In this document: piece after piece, positions 27,309-35,500 of the stretch | Numbering within the stretch: position 1 is the first letter of the stretch | How the letters are laid out: each line of letters starts with the position of its first letter | Assembly (NCBI RefSeq): GCF_016405965.1 | Contig: NZ_JAEFCD010000007.1 | Span: forward strand, 34,624 to 98,623 | Reading direction: 5' to 3' | Length of the DNA: 64,000 bases | DNA from: Alteromonas sp. IB21 | GTDB lineage: Bacteria > Pseudomonadota > Gammaproteobacteria > Enterobacterales > Alteromonadaceae | Translations under genes and position numbers: made by a program | Notes under the pieces: generated by a model | What the model saw: only the letters and a program-made list of their open reading frames with translations | Database searches by the model: none | Told to the model about the DNA's origin: nothing

Positions 27309-28562
27309 TTACAGCTTCCCTGTGATGCTATAAAGCGGTTCCATTAACCACTCCATCAAGGTGCGTTGACTTAAATGCACATCGGCAGAGAAGGTCATAC
27401 CGGCTTTAAGTGAGATGTTGTTGCCGTAAGCCAATATTTCGTTAGCGCTTAACTTCGCAGTGACCAGATACGCGGGTTCGTTAATTGATATCGGTATGTC
27501 GATAAGTTCGCCTGGCAGTATCAGGGAGGGGGAGATATTGGTGATTTCTCCAGTCTGCACGCCAAACTTTTGGTAGGGGAAAGCATCGTAGCGAATGTGA
27601 AGGGCTTGCCCCTTGCGCAAAAAGCCCGCTGAACGCACCGGTACCGCGATACGCGCCTGGATATCAGTATTGATAGGAAGCAACGTTAGCAAAGGGCGCG
27701 CACTGTCAACGGTGTAACCTTTCTTTACACGAAGGCCAGACACTTGCCCGCTGCGAGGCGCATAAATGGTTTCTTTTGCACTGCTCTTATGACTCACAAT
27801 CTGCTGCTGAAGATCGCTCAGCGCGTTTTCCAAATTCGCTATCTCATTGGCCTGGCGCTTGGGTAGCGTTGCGATTTCATGGTGTAGCTTTGCAATATTG
27901 GTTTGTTCTAAACGTCTGTCTTTTTTAGCTAGCGTTAGCTGCTGTTCTGCGGTCAACCGCTGAAGGGTTTTGTTTTCAAAATCGGCACGGCTGATATGGC
28001 CTCTATTTAAGAGGGACTGTGCCGTTTCCCATTGATGAAAAGCCATGTTCCAATGTGTTTCAGAAAGCGCTACGATGGCGTCTAAATCATCTAATGTGCG
28101 TTCGGCCTTAGATAACTGGTCGCTTAAGCTTTCGACTTGAGCGAGGTGAAGAGCCTGCAGCCGGGTGATATTTTGTGACGTTCGCTCTCGTTTAGCTTCA
28201 AGTTCTTCAAGCAACTGAATGCTCACGGGGTTACCTGAAGCATCGCGATTGCCGTAATCAACCGTTATCAAGGGGGTACCTGCTTCTACTTGCTCCCCTT
28301 CTTGTACTAGTACATCAATCACTTTGCCTCGACGGGTATCAGAATAGAGCTTGAATACACCGTGGCTAGGCTCCAGCCATCCGTTCACCGAGGCCTTTCG
28401 GGCATAGCTCCCCATGTACAGGTAAATGATCACCGCAACTATCCAGACAACGAGCAAGAGAGCAATAGCGGTAAAAACGGGCTTGGGCGTCATTAAAAAA
28501 CTGCCGTCGAGGGTGTTTGACTGTTCATCCACGGCTTCCTTTCTAAATAGTCCTGTTCTCAT
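27309..28562 (-). CDS. HlyD-family membrane fusion protein
   Basis: The 417-residue adaptor has one N-terminal membrane helix (about 32-52), a biotinyl-lipoyl half (SDTRRGKVIDVLVQEGEQVEAG), a long coiled-coil hairpin (about 120-250) and the second lipoyl half with beta-barrel (IYAPRSGQVSGLRVKKGYTV). Such proteins connect a type I exporter to TolC. It is the first gene of the peptide operon, and its leader contains a structured RNA candidate. Confidence 0.92.
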   Translation of the reverse strand: MRTGLFRKEAVDEQSNTLDGSFLMTPKPVFTAIALLLVVWIVAVIIYLYMGSYARKASVNGWLEPSHGVFKLYSDTRRGKVIDVLVQEGEQVEAGTPLITVDYGNRDASGNPVSIQLLEELEAKRERTSQNITRLQALHLAQVESLSDQLSKAERTLDDLDAIVALSETHWNMAFHQWETAQSLLNRGHISRADFENKTLQRLTAEQQLTLAKKDRRLEQTNIAKLHHEIATLPKRQANEIANLENALSDLQQQIVSHKSSAKETIYAPRSGQVSGLRVKKGYTVDSARPLLTLLPINTDIQARIAVPVRSAGFLRKGQALHIRYDAFPYQKFGVQTGEITNISPSLILPGELIDIPISINEPAYLVTAKLSANEILAYGNNISLKAGMTFSADVHLSQRTLMEWLMEPLYSITGKL

Positions 28563-28989
28563 CGTCTATCCTTGTACTGAGGGTCTGGTTGATTGTTGTT
28601 GATGGTTAATAAGTTCTTTTTGTGTCCCGCAGAGAAAGGTATCTGGCTGCCGCTTCCTTACCGGCTATTCATCCGTGGCATCGCAATCCGTGATGCCTCC
28701 TTTGTTGTGCTACCGGATACCTAGTGGTCAACGTTACTGCGGTGACGATGTTCACTTTAGATGGGAGGCTAAGTAAATGAATTTTATGAGAGGTCTATAT
28801 TTTCAGAGCACATGGTTTATTGAGGTTTGGCCCATTTTTAAATGTCCTTGGCTCAGTTTTAAAAGGTTGATATGACGCAATGAATCAGCAAGCTATCAAA
28901 AAGAAGTCATAGACGTGTACAAAGAATGTGCTATTAAAAAACAAAGGAATATGAAAATAACACGGTAAGAATAAATAGAAGGAAGTCTC
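28563..28989. other. Divergent region between the peptide operon and HMG-CoA reductase
   Basis: Some 430 bases without a gene. The left part on the minus strand folds into a three-stem element (see the RNA entry). The right part is AT-rich and should contain the HMG-CoA reductase promoter; AGGAAG precedes its ATG. Confidence 0.7.
28637..28722 (-). ncRNA. Structured leader RNA candidate (riboswitch-like)
   Basis: On the minus strand an 86-base element is closed by AGGTATC (28722-28716) with GATACCT (28643-28637). Inside are two hairpins, GGCATC-N9-GATGCC (28697-28677) and GCCG-N9-CGGC (28665-28649), giving a three-way junction. The joining segments include GCACAACAAAGG, ACGGATGAATA and a GGTAAGGAAG loop. 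It resembles c-di-GMP-I riboswitches in general layout but lacks their canonical core as I know it. It ends 75 bases before the HlyD start, so it would be in the mRNA leader. Confidence 0.5.
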
Positions 28990-30534
28990 ATGTTTGTGCC
29001 AAGCATACTTTTGAAACAACTCTACACACGTGCAAGTCTAACTAAGACAGATAAAGGCCTCTCTTTTTCTCTAAAAAACAGATTAAAAGACGCAACCATC
29101 AAAGAGGTGAAATGGATATCTCTTGATGGTGAAAAGATTCCAGAGGACAAAATAACGCTGCAGCTTACAGCTGATAACTGTATATCCGTAGAAGCGCTGA
29201 ACAAATCAGGCGGAGAACCCTTCGGTTTACGTCAAACCATTACCGTGCACTTAGACATTGACGAAGCACCTTGTCCTGAAAAGCGAAAGCTAGGCATTTG
29301 CTTTTCTGCTTCACCTTTCGGGAAGCTTAAATTTGAGGTGGAAGATAACATCACGGCGCCAGGACAACGCAGTGCGTTTATTCCCCGAGACGACATGGAT
29401 GACTACGGTGAGAGCATTATAAAAACACGCCAAGAATATTTCGAAAGTGCGACAGGAAAGAAAATCGACCACGTGGGTAAGTACTCCATCGACCCACAAG
29501 CACTTAAAGGAAATATTGAGCATTTCATAGGTGTGGCGCAAGTTCCTATTGGTATTGCAGGGCCTTTGAAAATAAATGGAGAGCATGCACAAGGGGAGTT
29601 TGTCGTGCCGCTAGCGACTACCGAAGGTACATTGGTAGCATCATACAACCGCGGTATGAAATTACTCAATATGAGCGGTGGCGTAACGGCTACGGTAGTA
29701 GATGATGCTATGCAGCGAGCGCCGGTATTCATTTTTGAAAATGCCCGAGGCGCAAGAGACTTCGTTAAGTGGATAAAAAAGAATTTCGAAAAAATAAAGG
29801 AAGAAGCTGAAGCGACATCAAGTATTGCGAATCTTACCTATATCGATCATTTCTTGTCTAACAAATTCGCCTTTTTGCGGTTTAACTTTAAGACGGGTGA
29901 TGCAGCGGGGCAGAACATGGTTGGCCGTGCTACTTTCGCTGCCTGCGGGTGGATCTTGGATCATTACGAAGGGATAGAGAACTTTTATCTCGAGTCAAAC
30001 TTTGCCACTGATAAGAAAGCCTCTCAAATAAACATTATGCGTACCAGGGGCAAGCGCGTTACTGCGGAAGCAACAATTAAGCGGGAACATTTGTTAGAGG
30101 TGATGCGTGTAGAGCCTAAACAGATTGACTACCACGGCCGAGTTGCCGGTGTAGGTTCATTCTTGTCAGGCGTCAATAATACCGGGCTTCATTCCCCAAA
30201 CGGTATTACGGCCATGTTCATTGCCACAGGGCAGGACGTAGCGAACGTGTCTGAATCGTCGGCAGCAATAATGTATTCCGAGTTAACTGAAGACGGAGAC
30301 TTGTACGTCTCTATAACAATTCCATCTCTTATTGTGGCAACCTACGGCGGCGGCACGGGAATCGGTACGCAGCGTGAGTGTCTAGAACTTCTCGATTGCT
30401 ATGGCCGTGATCGCGTGTACAAATTTGCGGAAATTGTAGCTTCGGTTGTACTCGCTGGGGAGATATCGTTGGCATCAGCGATAAGCTCATCGGACTGGGT
30501 ATCGTCTCATGAGCAATACGGGCGAAACAGATAG
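28990..30534 (+). CDS. Hydroxymethylglutaryl-CoA reductase
   Basis: The enzyme interconverts HMG-CoA and mevalonate with NAD(P)H. The 514-residue product has an extra N-terminal domain of about 130 residues before the catalytic part. Catalytic residues are visible: Glu in ATTEGTLVAS, Lys in DKKASQIN, Asp in TGQDVANVSES, and a late His in SSHEQYGRN, with the glycine-rich VATYGGGTGIGTQ. The C-terminal placement of the histidine resembles class I enzymes. No other mevalonate gene is nearby, so its pathway role cannot be judged; a homologue is known in Vibrio. Confidence 0.92.
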   Translation: MFVPSILLKQLYTRASLTKTDKGLSFSLKNRLKDATIKEVKWISLDGEKIPEDKITLQLTADNCISVEALNKSGGEPFGLRQTITVHLDIDEAPCPEKRKLGICFSASPFGKLKFEVEDNITAPGQRSAFIPRDDMDDYGESIIKTRQEYFESATGKKIDHVGKYSIDPQALKGNIEHFIGVAQVPIGIAGPLKINGEHAQGEFVVPLATTEGTLVASYNRGMKLLNMSGGVTATVVDDAMQRAPVFIFENARGARDFVKWIKKNFEKIKEEAEATSSIANLTYIDHFLSNKFAFLRFNFKTGDAAGQNMVGRATFAACGWILDHYEGIENFYLESNFATDKKASQINIMRTRGKRVTAEATIKREHLLEVMRVEPKQIDYHGRVAGVGSFLSGVNNTGLHSPNGITAMFIATGQDVANVSESSAAIMYSELTEDGDLYVSITIPSLIVATYGGGTGIGTQRECLELLDCYGRDRVYKFAEIVASVVLAGEISLASAISSSDWVSSHEQYGRNR

Positions 30535-30555
30535 CATGTGAGCTAGATTGTTTAG

Positions 30556-30590
30556 CATCGGCCAATAACCGTTAAAAGTATTGGCCGATG
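30556..30590. terminator. Palindromic hairpin shared by two convergent genes
   Basis: CATCGGCCAATA and TATTGGCCGATG form a perfect 12-bp stem around an 11-base loop. The right arm lies inside the last codons of the VWA gene, and the stop codon is in the loop. There is no T run on either strand, so it may be a weak terminator or an mRNA end stabiliser. Confidence 0.6.
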
Positions 30591-31522
30591 AATGCGCCTC
30601 GGTTTCGTTTCGCTACGGCCTGCATAAAGGCGCTAAAGCGCTGTGCGTTACCGTTACTTCGGCTAAAGCCAATGCCGTGTATACGAATGACAGGCTGCCC
30701 GTTGGTACCTTGGTTAGCCTGGGTGATTTGACCAACGATTTGATCCAAGTTAGTCCTTTGATAGTCATCACCAAATACGTAAAGGCTTACTCGGCCCTTG
30801 GTGTTCTTATATAGCTTTATGGCCTTTAAAATCCCCGCTTCGGGCTGACTTGCACCGCCTTTGAAGTTTTTCATTTGGTTCATCGCCGTATCGCGCATGG
30901 TTTTTCTATCATCTAACCATTGCCCAGCTTTACTTGAAAACATAAAGCTACCGTCTGCGGACATTATTTGAAACCCTTTCATTTTAGGGTGGTTCTTTAA
31001 AATGTCGTTCACTACTGTGATAACGCGATTCCACCCACTGCCGGAGGACATTGAGCCCGAATTATCGATAGCAAATATGACATATTCAGCGTCGGTGGGT
31101 ATGCCTCCCACGTCATCATCAGGCGTATCGGTTGGGTTTGGTGTGTTTAGCATGGCAGTAGCTTGGCGAATCTCCTTACGTAAGGATGACGCCTTATCTC
31201 TTAGCTGGTCTATGGTTTGCTGCGCACGGGGAATAGACGAATCGAGATTATCTCTTTCTTCTGTAACTGAAGCGGTTTTGCTTTGTGCTGCTTTGAGTTC
31301 TTGCAGTTTGTCTGACAAGGCGCCTTTTAACGTTTCAACATCAATCTGGGCCTGTAGTACCTGATCAATCAGCACGCTCACGTTACTCGGGCCGCGCTCG
31401 GTATCCTCGGTGCCGTTTTTCGCCAGCAGCACAAGCATAACTACCGCGCCAAAGGCACAAGAAATGATGTCAAGAAAGGCAATGTTGAATACCTCAACAG
31501 GGGCACGCTGAATTTTCCTCAC
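30572..31522 (-). CDS. VWA protein with TolR/MotB-like N-terminal helix (B)
   Basis: The 316-residue product starts with a cytoplasmic tail, then a membrane helix with Asp18 in FNIAFLDIISC, a coiled coil (about 50-115), and a periplasmic VWA domain (about 135-316). The MIDAS motif shows DNSGS, but the conserved Thr is replaced by Ser in GGAS; the third Asp is in VFGDD. The Asp-bearing helix resembles the proton-conducting helix of ExbD/TolR/MotB. It is the last gene of the eight-gene operon and a paralogue of the preceding VWA gene in its N-terminal part. Confidence 0.85.
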   Translation of the reverse strand: MRKIQRAPVEVFNIAFLDIISCAFGAVVMLVLLAKNGTEDTERGPSNVSVLIDQVLQAQIDVETLKGALSDKLQELKAAQSKTASVTEERDNLDSSIPRAQQTIDQLRDKASSLRKEIRQATAMLNTPNPTDTPDDDVGGIPTDAEYVIFAIDNSGSMSSGSGWNRVITVVNDILKNHPKMKGFQIMSADGSFMFSSKAGQWLDDRKTMRDTAMNQMKNFKGGASQPEAGILKAIKLYKNTKGRVSLYVFGDDYQRTNLDQIVGQITQANQGTNGQPVIRIHGIGFSRSNGNAQRFSAFMQAVAKRNRGAFIGQYF

Positions 31523-31535
31523 GGTTTCATTCTCA

Positions 31536-32594
31536 CTATGGCCACTCCGGTGCTGGTGATAAGAAAGTGCCGCTGGTTGCTCGGGTCCACTCCCAGTACA
31601 TCGGAGATGCGAATGGATCGCCTTCTATCGGCAGCAAAATGACGTTGTAGTGCACGCCTTTTTTAGCCCGTTTAACGGTTTCAACAAAAAGGGTCTGACG
31701 GCAGTCAGAAGAGATTGATTTTTTACTGCTAATAAAATTCTTACAGCTTAATGGCAACCCATCACCCAGCGTAGGTAAACCGTCGGTGACGATGTACACG
31801 TCGGTAATATTGGGGTTGGCTTTAAACAAAATGGCTAAGCCTTCTTGAAGATTAGTTCCACCATTTGGCACGACGCCTCCGAGGTCTTTTACGATAGCGT
31901 TCATCGAACCGCTGACCTTAGCGCTGTTCACATTGCGAAGCCCCAAGGTAGTTGCTGTATCTGAAAATGCTACTACCGTCACCCGTGATTCTAAAGGCAC
32001 GCGCGCCAACATCCACTGCGCAACTCGTTTAGTGCGTATCCATTTGGGGGTAGAGACTTTTTGTCCATCACTCAATGCTAATTTGCCTAGAATATCCAGA
32101 AGATTGTCGCCCATCATTGAGGCACTTTTGTCGATGAGTAAGCCTATTTCGGCGCCCTCTATCTTCATGCCTGTAATATAGTTTTGTTCGCCTGTGCCCT
32201 GCATCTGAATATTGGCCGACTTTTCAACTTCTTTAGACAGTGCTGCAAGCTGATTTTCAAGATCAGCCACTACCGCCATTTCGGTAGACATGTCTTGCAG
32301 TAGCTTCGACTGATCCTGGGTGCTGTCAGCCTGCGCTTGTTCAGCGTCATCTTGCTTTGCCGACTCAAGCGCAATCTTGTCATTAACTTCGTCGAGCGAC
32401 TTTTTAAGTTTTTGCTGTTCCTGTTCAGCGGCAGCAAGCTCTTGCTCTAATTTCTCTTTTTCTTCTGTGGGGGTAGGAGTGAAAGCTTTGAAATCCACCA
32501 GAATAAAAATAAGAATAACCGCGCCAAGGCCACAGGCCATAACGTCTAAGAAGGCTAGGTTAAATCCGTCTTCGGCTTTACGCACTTTAGGCAT
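31536..32594 (-). CDS. VWA protein with TolR/MotB-like N-terminal helix (A)
   Basis: A 352-residue protein with Asp17 in FNLAFLDVMAC within a single N-terminal membrane helix, a Glu/Gln/Lys-rich coiled coil (about 45-130) and a VWA domain (about 145-345). The MIDAS is complete: DKSAS, Thr in NGGTN and Asp in VTDGLP. The shared FN-x-AFLD motif with the next gene and the preceding proton-channel gene suggest that the two VWA proteins form the TolR/ExbD-like partner, perhaps as a heterodimer. Spacing to both neighbours is 13-16 bases. Confidence 0.85.
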   Translation of the reverse strand: MPKVRKAEDGFNLAFLDVMACGLGAVILIFILVDFKAFTPTPTEEKEKLEQELAAAEQEQQKLKKSLDEVNDKIALESAKQDDAEQAQADSTQDQSKLLQDMSTEMAVVADLENQLAALSKEVEKSANIQMQGTGEQNYITGMKIEGAEIGLLIDKSASMMGDNLLDILGKLALSDGQKVSTPKWIRTKRVAQWMLARVPLESRVTVVAFSDTATTLGLRNVNSAKVSGSMNAIVKDLGGVVPNGGTNLQEGLAILFKANPNITDVYIVTDGLPTLGDGLPLSCKNFISSKKSISSDCRQTLFVETVKRAKKGVHYNVILLPIEGDPFASPMYWEWTRATSGTFLSPAPEWP

Positions 32595-32610
32595 GGGTAT
32601 AATCGCCTAA

Positions 32611-33381
32611 TTAGTTGTGAAGGTGCGACAGCAAGTGATGTTCGCAAGACTCTTGTGTGCGAATAACCATTTTGTCCTGGCGGCCGTTCAAAAGGTGCAT
32701 GAGCAGCATCAAGATAAGCGAGATAAACAGCGCCACAAGCGTCGAGTTAAAGGCAACGCCGAGAGAGGCTGTCATGCCCGCAATATCACCGTCTAGCGCG
32801 GCGTCTGCCTGTGCAAGAGCCGCACCGATACCTCGCACGGTGCCGACGAAGCCAATAGAGGGAATGGCCCAGATAATGTAGCGAATCACGTTGTTACCGC
32901 TTTCCAATTGCGCCGCGATGTTTTCCACCGATGCATGAATAGCGTCCGCGGCATGCTGCACATTCTGCGTATTCTTGAAACGTCTAATACAGTTTATCCA
33001 TGTACTATAGGCTGGCGTATCGCTGTATGATGACGACGAAAGCTCATTCAACGCTTTATCTACGTCAAGGGGCGTGTCTTTGTTGTGTTCAGGGAGAAGA
33101 TCACGTGAATAGATCTCTTCTTCATCAAGCAACTTCCAAAGCTTGTAGACCATTAGAAAAATACAGAACAACATCAGTGATATACAAACTTGTTGTTCGA
33201 TATCTTTAAGGATTACCCAGATAGACGAGAGGGATGCCGTTCCCGCGGTTGCCATGACTTTCTCTGCTGCGGGGCGAATAACACCCGCAAATAGAAAATG
33301 GACCAAGGCGAAAATAAACAAAAATACCCCGCCGCTTACGAGAAAGCTGGGGTTCATTGACAATGTATTTTCTTTATTCAT
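32611..33381 (-). CDS. MotA/TolQ/ExbB-family proton channel protein
   Basis: The 256-residue protein has membrane helices near residues 12-34 and 60-83, a cytoplasmic middle and two C-terminal helices. The signature SIGFVGTVRGIGAAL and MTASLGVAFNSTLVALFISLIL belong to the MotA_ExbB domain and surround the proton path. Such channels turn proton flow into movement of a TolR/ExbD/MotB partner. The next two genes supply proteins with the matching Asp-bearing helix. Shine-Dalgarno AAGGA lies upstream of the ATG. Confidence 0.9.
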   Translation of the reverse strand: MNKENTLSMNPSFLVSGGVFLFIFALVHFLFAGVIRPAAEKVMATAGTASLSSIWVILKDIEQQVCISLMLFCIFLMVYKLWKLLDEEEIYSRDLLPEHNKDTPLDVDKALNELSSSSYSDTPAYSTWINCIRRFKNTQNVQHAADAIHASVENIAAQLESGNNVIRYIIWAIPSIGFVGTVRGIGAALAQADAALDGDIAGMTASLGVAFNSTLVALFISLILMLLMHLLNGRQDKMVIRTQESCEHHLLSHLHN

Positions 33382-33397
33382 GGTGGGTCCTTGATAC

Positions 33398-33505
33398 CTA
33401 AATATTGGTCGGGAAGTCTTGTGGCGAGTCTAGCGATACAAAGTAAGCGCTGGCCGTCCCCGCTATGCCTAAAAGCACAGCAATGATTAATAGTTTCTTT
33501 TTCAT
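33398..33505 (-). CDS. 35-residue membrane or secreted peptide
   Basis: A short frame begins one base after the stop of the PEGA-SUMF1 gene and ends 16 bases before the proton-channel gene. It encodes MKKKLLIIAVLLGIAGTASA followed by a 15-residue tail. This is either a signal peptide with a tiny mature part or a single-helix membrane peptide. The tight fit inside the operon and the strongly protein-like N-terminus support it; there is no functional evidence. Confidence 0.6.
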   Translation of the reverse strand: MKKKLLIIAVLLGIAGTASAYFVSLDSPQDFPTNI

Positions 33506-33506
33506 A

Positions 33507-35489
33507 TTAGTTCTCGTATCTCGCTATGCGAAAGCCTATATCTTCAGCTGGTGCATTCTCACCGCTGCGTACACTAGCCCGAATATTCTTAAGTCTGCCT
33601 GTTAGATAAGACGCCCCTTTGACCACATGTTTCCCTTGTCCCACGGGGCCTAAATAGTCGGCGTAGGAACCTGACTGAGTCGATATTGCTACATCATAAA
33701 TATCATGAACCCACTCGCGCACATTGCCGTCTAAATCAAAGAAACCACCACGTTCGGCGTTAAATGAGCCAACCGGTGCTTTATTTGCGAATCCGTCGTT
33801 ATAGTCTTTCAATATGAAGGTTTGTTTGCCGCTGAGTGATGCGTCGGCGAAGTTTCCTTGCTTATCACGTAGACGATACTGATCACCCCATACGAATGTT
33901 GTGGGAGACGCCCGTCGATTTAATTTGGCTACAAATTCCCATTCGGCTTCTGTAGGCAAGCGGTAGCCCTTCGATGTGGTATCGACACCCGCTACTCGTC
34001 CATTTTTTATAGTATAAAAGGGTGTAAGCCCTTCTTTTTCGCTTAGCCAGTTCGTAAAGGCCGCGGCTTCATCCCAAGAAACATTACTGACTGGCAGTGC
34101 GCTACCGCCACCTTTTCCGGTAAAGGCGGCGAATTGGGCTTGGGTTATTTCATGCTTTGACACCCAGAACTTACGAGAGAAAGATACCTCTCGTTGAACT
34201 TCATTACGCTGGCGATCTTTTTCGTTAGAAGGAGATCCCATGGTGAAAGTTTTTGGCGTTATCAAGGCGAGTTGAATGCCCAGCGTAGTAGCGAAAAGCG
34301 GCTTGCCTTCACGGCGTCTTGCTTCAAATTCAGTTAGCATATCAGCATGAACGGTTACCGCTCGTTTTGCGCTGGGTGTTACAGTTTTAGTTACGCTGCG
34401 ATAACCCTCGCGCTCAAAGGTAATGGTATGTGGTAGCGCTTGAAGGGTAAGGTTAAGTGGCGTCTGGCCCTGAGGTGCGCCGTTAACTGAAACCTTTGCA
34501 TTGAGTGATGCAGTGATGTTTACTCGGCCCAGCTCTTTTTTAAGGTTAAAAGAAAGCGATTTATTTTCACCGGGTGCTAATTGTATTTTCTCACTTTGTG
34601 AGATGAACCCTGTCTTTTCATATTTAACAGTATGCAGAGAGCTAGCATCTACACGGGAGTTATTATCCACTGGTTTATTGTTTACGGTAAGCACGCCGCC
34701 TGGTGGCGTAGTAGATACTGATAGCTGTGCCTGAAGCGGCTTGAGATTATAGTTTCGCGACGGTGAAAGCCGTTTATTAGTCACTTCAATCACGTCTTTT
34801 AAGGGCTCTAGGCCCGATTTTGTCACTACTACCTCGTACTTGCCACCTTCAGTATCGAGGGTAAGGGGAGTTGTGCCAACGTCTTTACCGTCTAAGGCGA
34901 CAGATGCACCGGAAGGGGTAGAGTTGATAGTGATCGCACCCTTAATCGGAGATAAGGGAATGACTTTTTCTATTTGCTGTGCGATATCAGCCTCAAACTG
35001 AACTTCACCTCTTTCAAAGTGCGGATGACTTGCGCTAACGGTATAGCTACCCTGAGCTAGCTCGGTAGTGAAGGTTTGTGATACCGACATTTTCTCGTTA
35101 TTTAAATACCACGTGACCTCATTGAGCGAGGGAACTGTGGATACGGTAAGTTCTGCTGGCAGCGGCATTAGCGTAACATTAATTGTGCTTGGTGAAGTTT
35201 CATTAATGATGACGCTTGCAGCTTGATATTTAGGTGCTGATATTTGTACTTCCGCGTGGCTGCCAAACACATACAACTTTTCGCTGATGAATACCGCGGT
35301 GCCATTCGTCACCGCAAATTGCGGCGTAGCTGCGGCTCGTTCTGGAGAGACGACAAAAGCATAACCTTTTGTAAGAAATAGCCAGCTAAAATAGATAACA
35401 AGTACGGCAATGAGGCCTATAAGTGATGCGATAGCAACGCCCTTTCGTCGTTTTTTTCCTTTAGCAATGGCGTCGTCAATACTGCTCAC
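33507..35489 (-). CDS. PEGA-repeat protein with SUMF1-type C-terminal domain
   Basis: The 660-residue product has a basic N-terminus, one membrane helix (about 17-40), four or so PEGA-type beta repeats (about 50-385; for example STPSGASVALDGKDVGTTPL), and a C-terminal formylglycine-generating-enzyme (SUMF1/C-type lectin-like) domain (about 395-660) with TMGSPSNEKDRQRNE, RLPTEAEWEFV and DLDGNVREWVHD. The protein has no cysteine at all, so it lacks the copper-binding cysteines of true FGE and is likely a binding domain. The periplasmic location is inferred from the single helix. Confidence 0.88.
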   Translation of the reverse strand: MSSIDDAIAKGKKRRKGVAIASLIGLIAVLVIYFSWLFLTKGYAFVVSPERAAATPQFAVTNGTAVFISEKLYVFGSHAEVQISAPKYQAASVIINETSPSTINVTLMPLPAELTVSTVPSLNEVTWYLNNEKMSVSQTFTTELAQGSYTVSASHPHFERGEVQFEADIAQQIEKVIPLSPIKGAITINSTPSGASVALDGKDVGTTPLTLDTEGGKYEVVVTKSGLEPLKDVIEVTNKRLSPSRNYNLKPLQAQLSVSTTPPGGVLTVNNKPVDNNSRVDASSLHTVKYEKTGFISQSEKIQLAPGENKSLSFNLKKELGRVNITASLNAKVSVNGAPQGQTPLNLTLQALPHTITFEREGYRSVTKTVTPSAKRAVTVHADMLTEFEARRREGKPLFATTLGIQLALITPKTFTMGSPSNEKDRQRNEVQREVSFSRKFWVSKHEITQAQFAAFTGKGGGSALPVSNVSWDEAAAFTNWLSEKEGLTPFYTIKNGRVAGVDTTSKGYRLPTEAEWEFVAKLNRRASPTTFVWGDQYRLRDKQGNFADASLSGKQTFILKDYNDGFANKAPVGSFNAERGGFFDLDGNVREWVHDIYDVAISTQSGSYADYLGPVGQGKHVVKGASYLTGRLKNIRASVRSGENAPAEDIGFRIARYEN

Positions 35490-35500
35490 AATATAGGCCC

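Noticed and set aside
28637..28722. Canonical c-di-GMP-I riboswitch
   Set aside because: The three-stem layout is similar, but the conserved core segments are not present as I know them, so only a generic structured RNA is claimed.
33507..35489. Active formylglycine-generating enzyme
   Set aside because: The protein has no cysteine, and no sulfatase gene is in the window.
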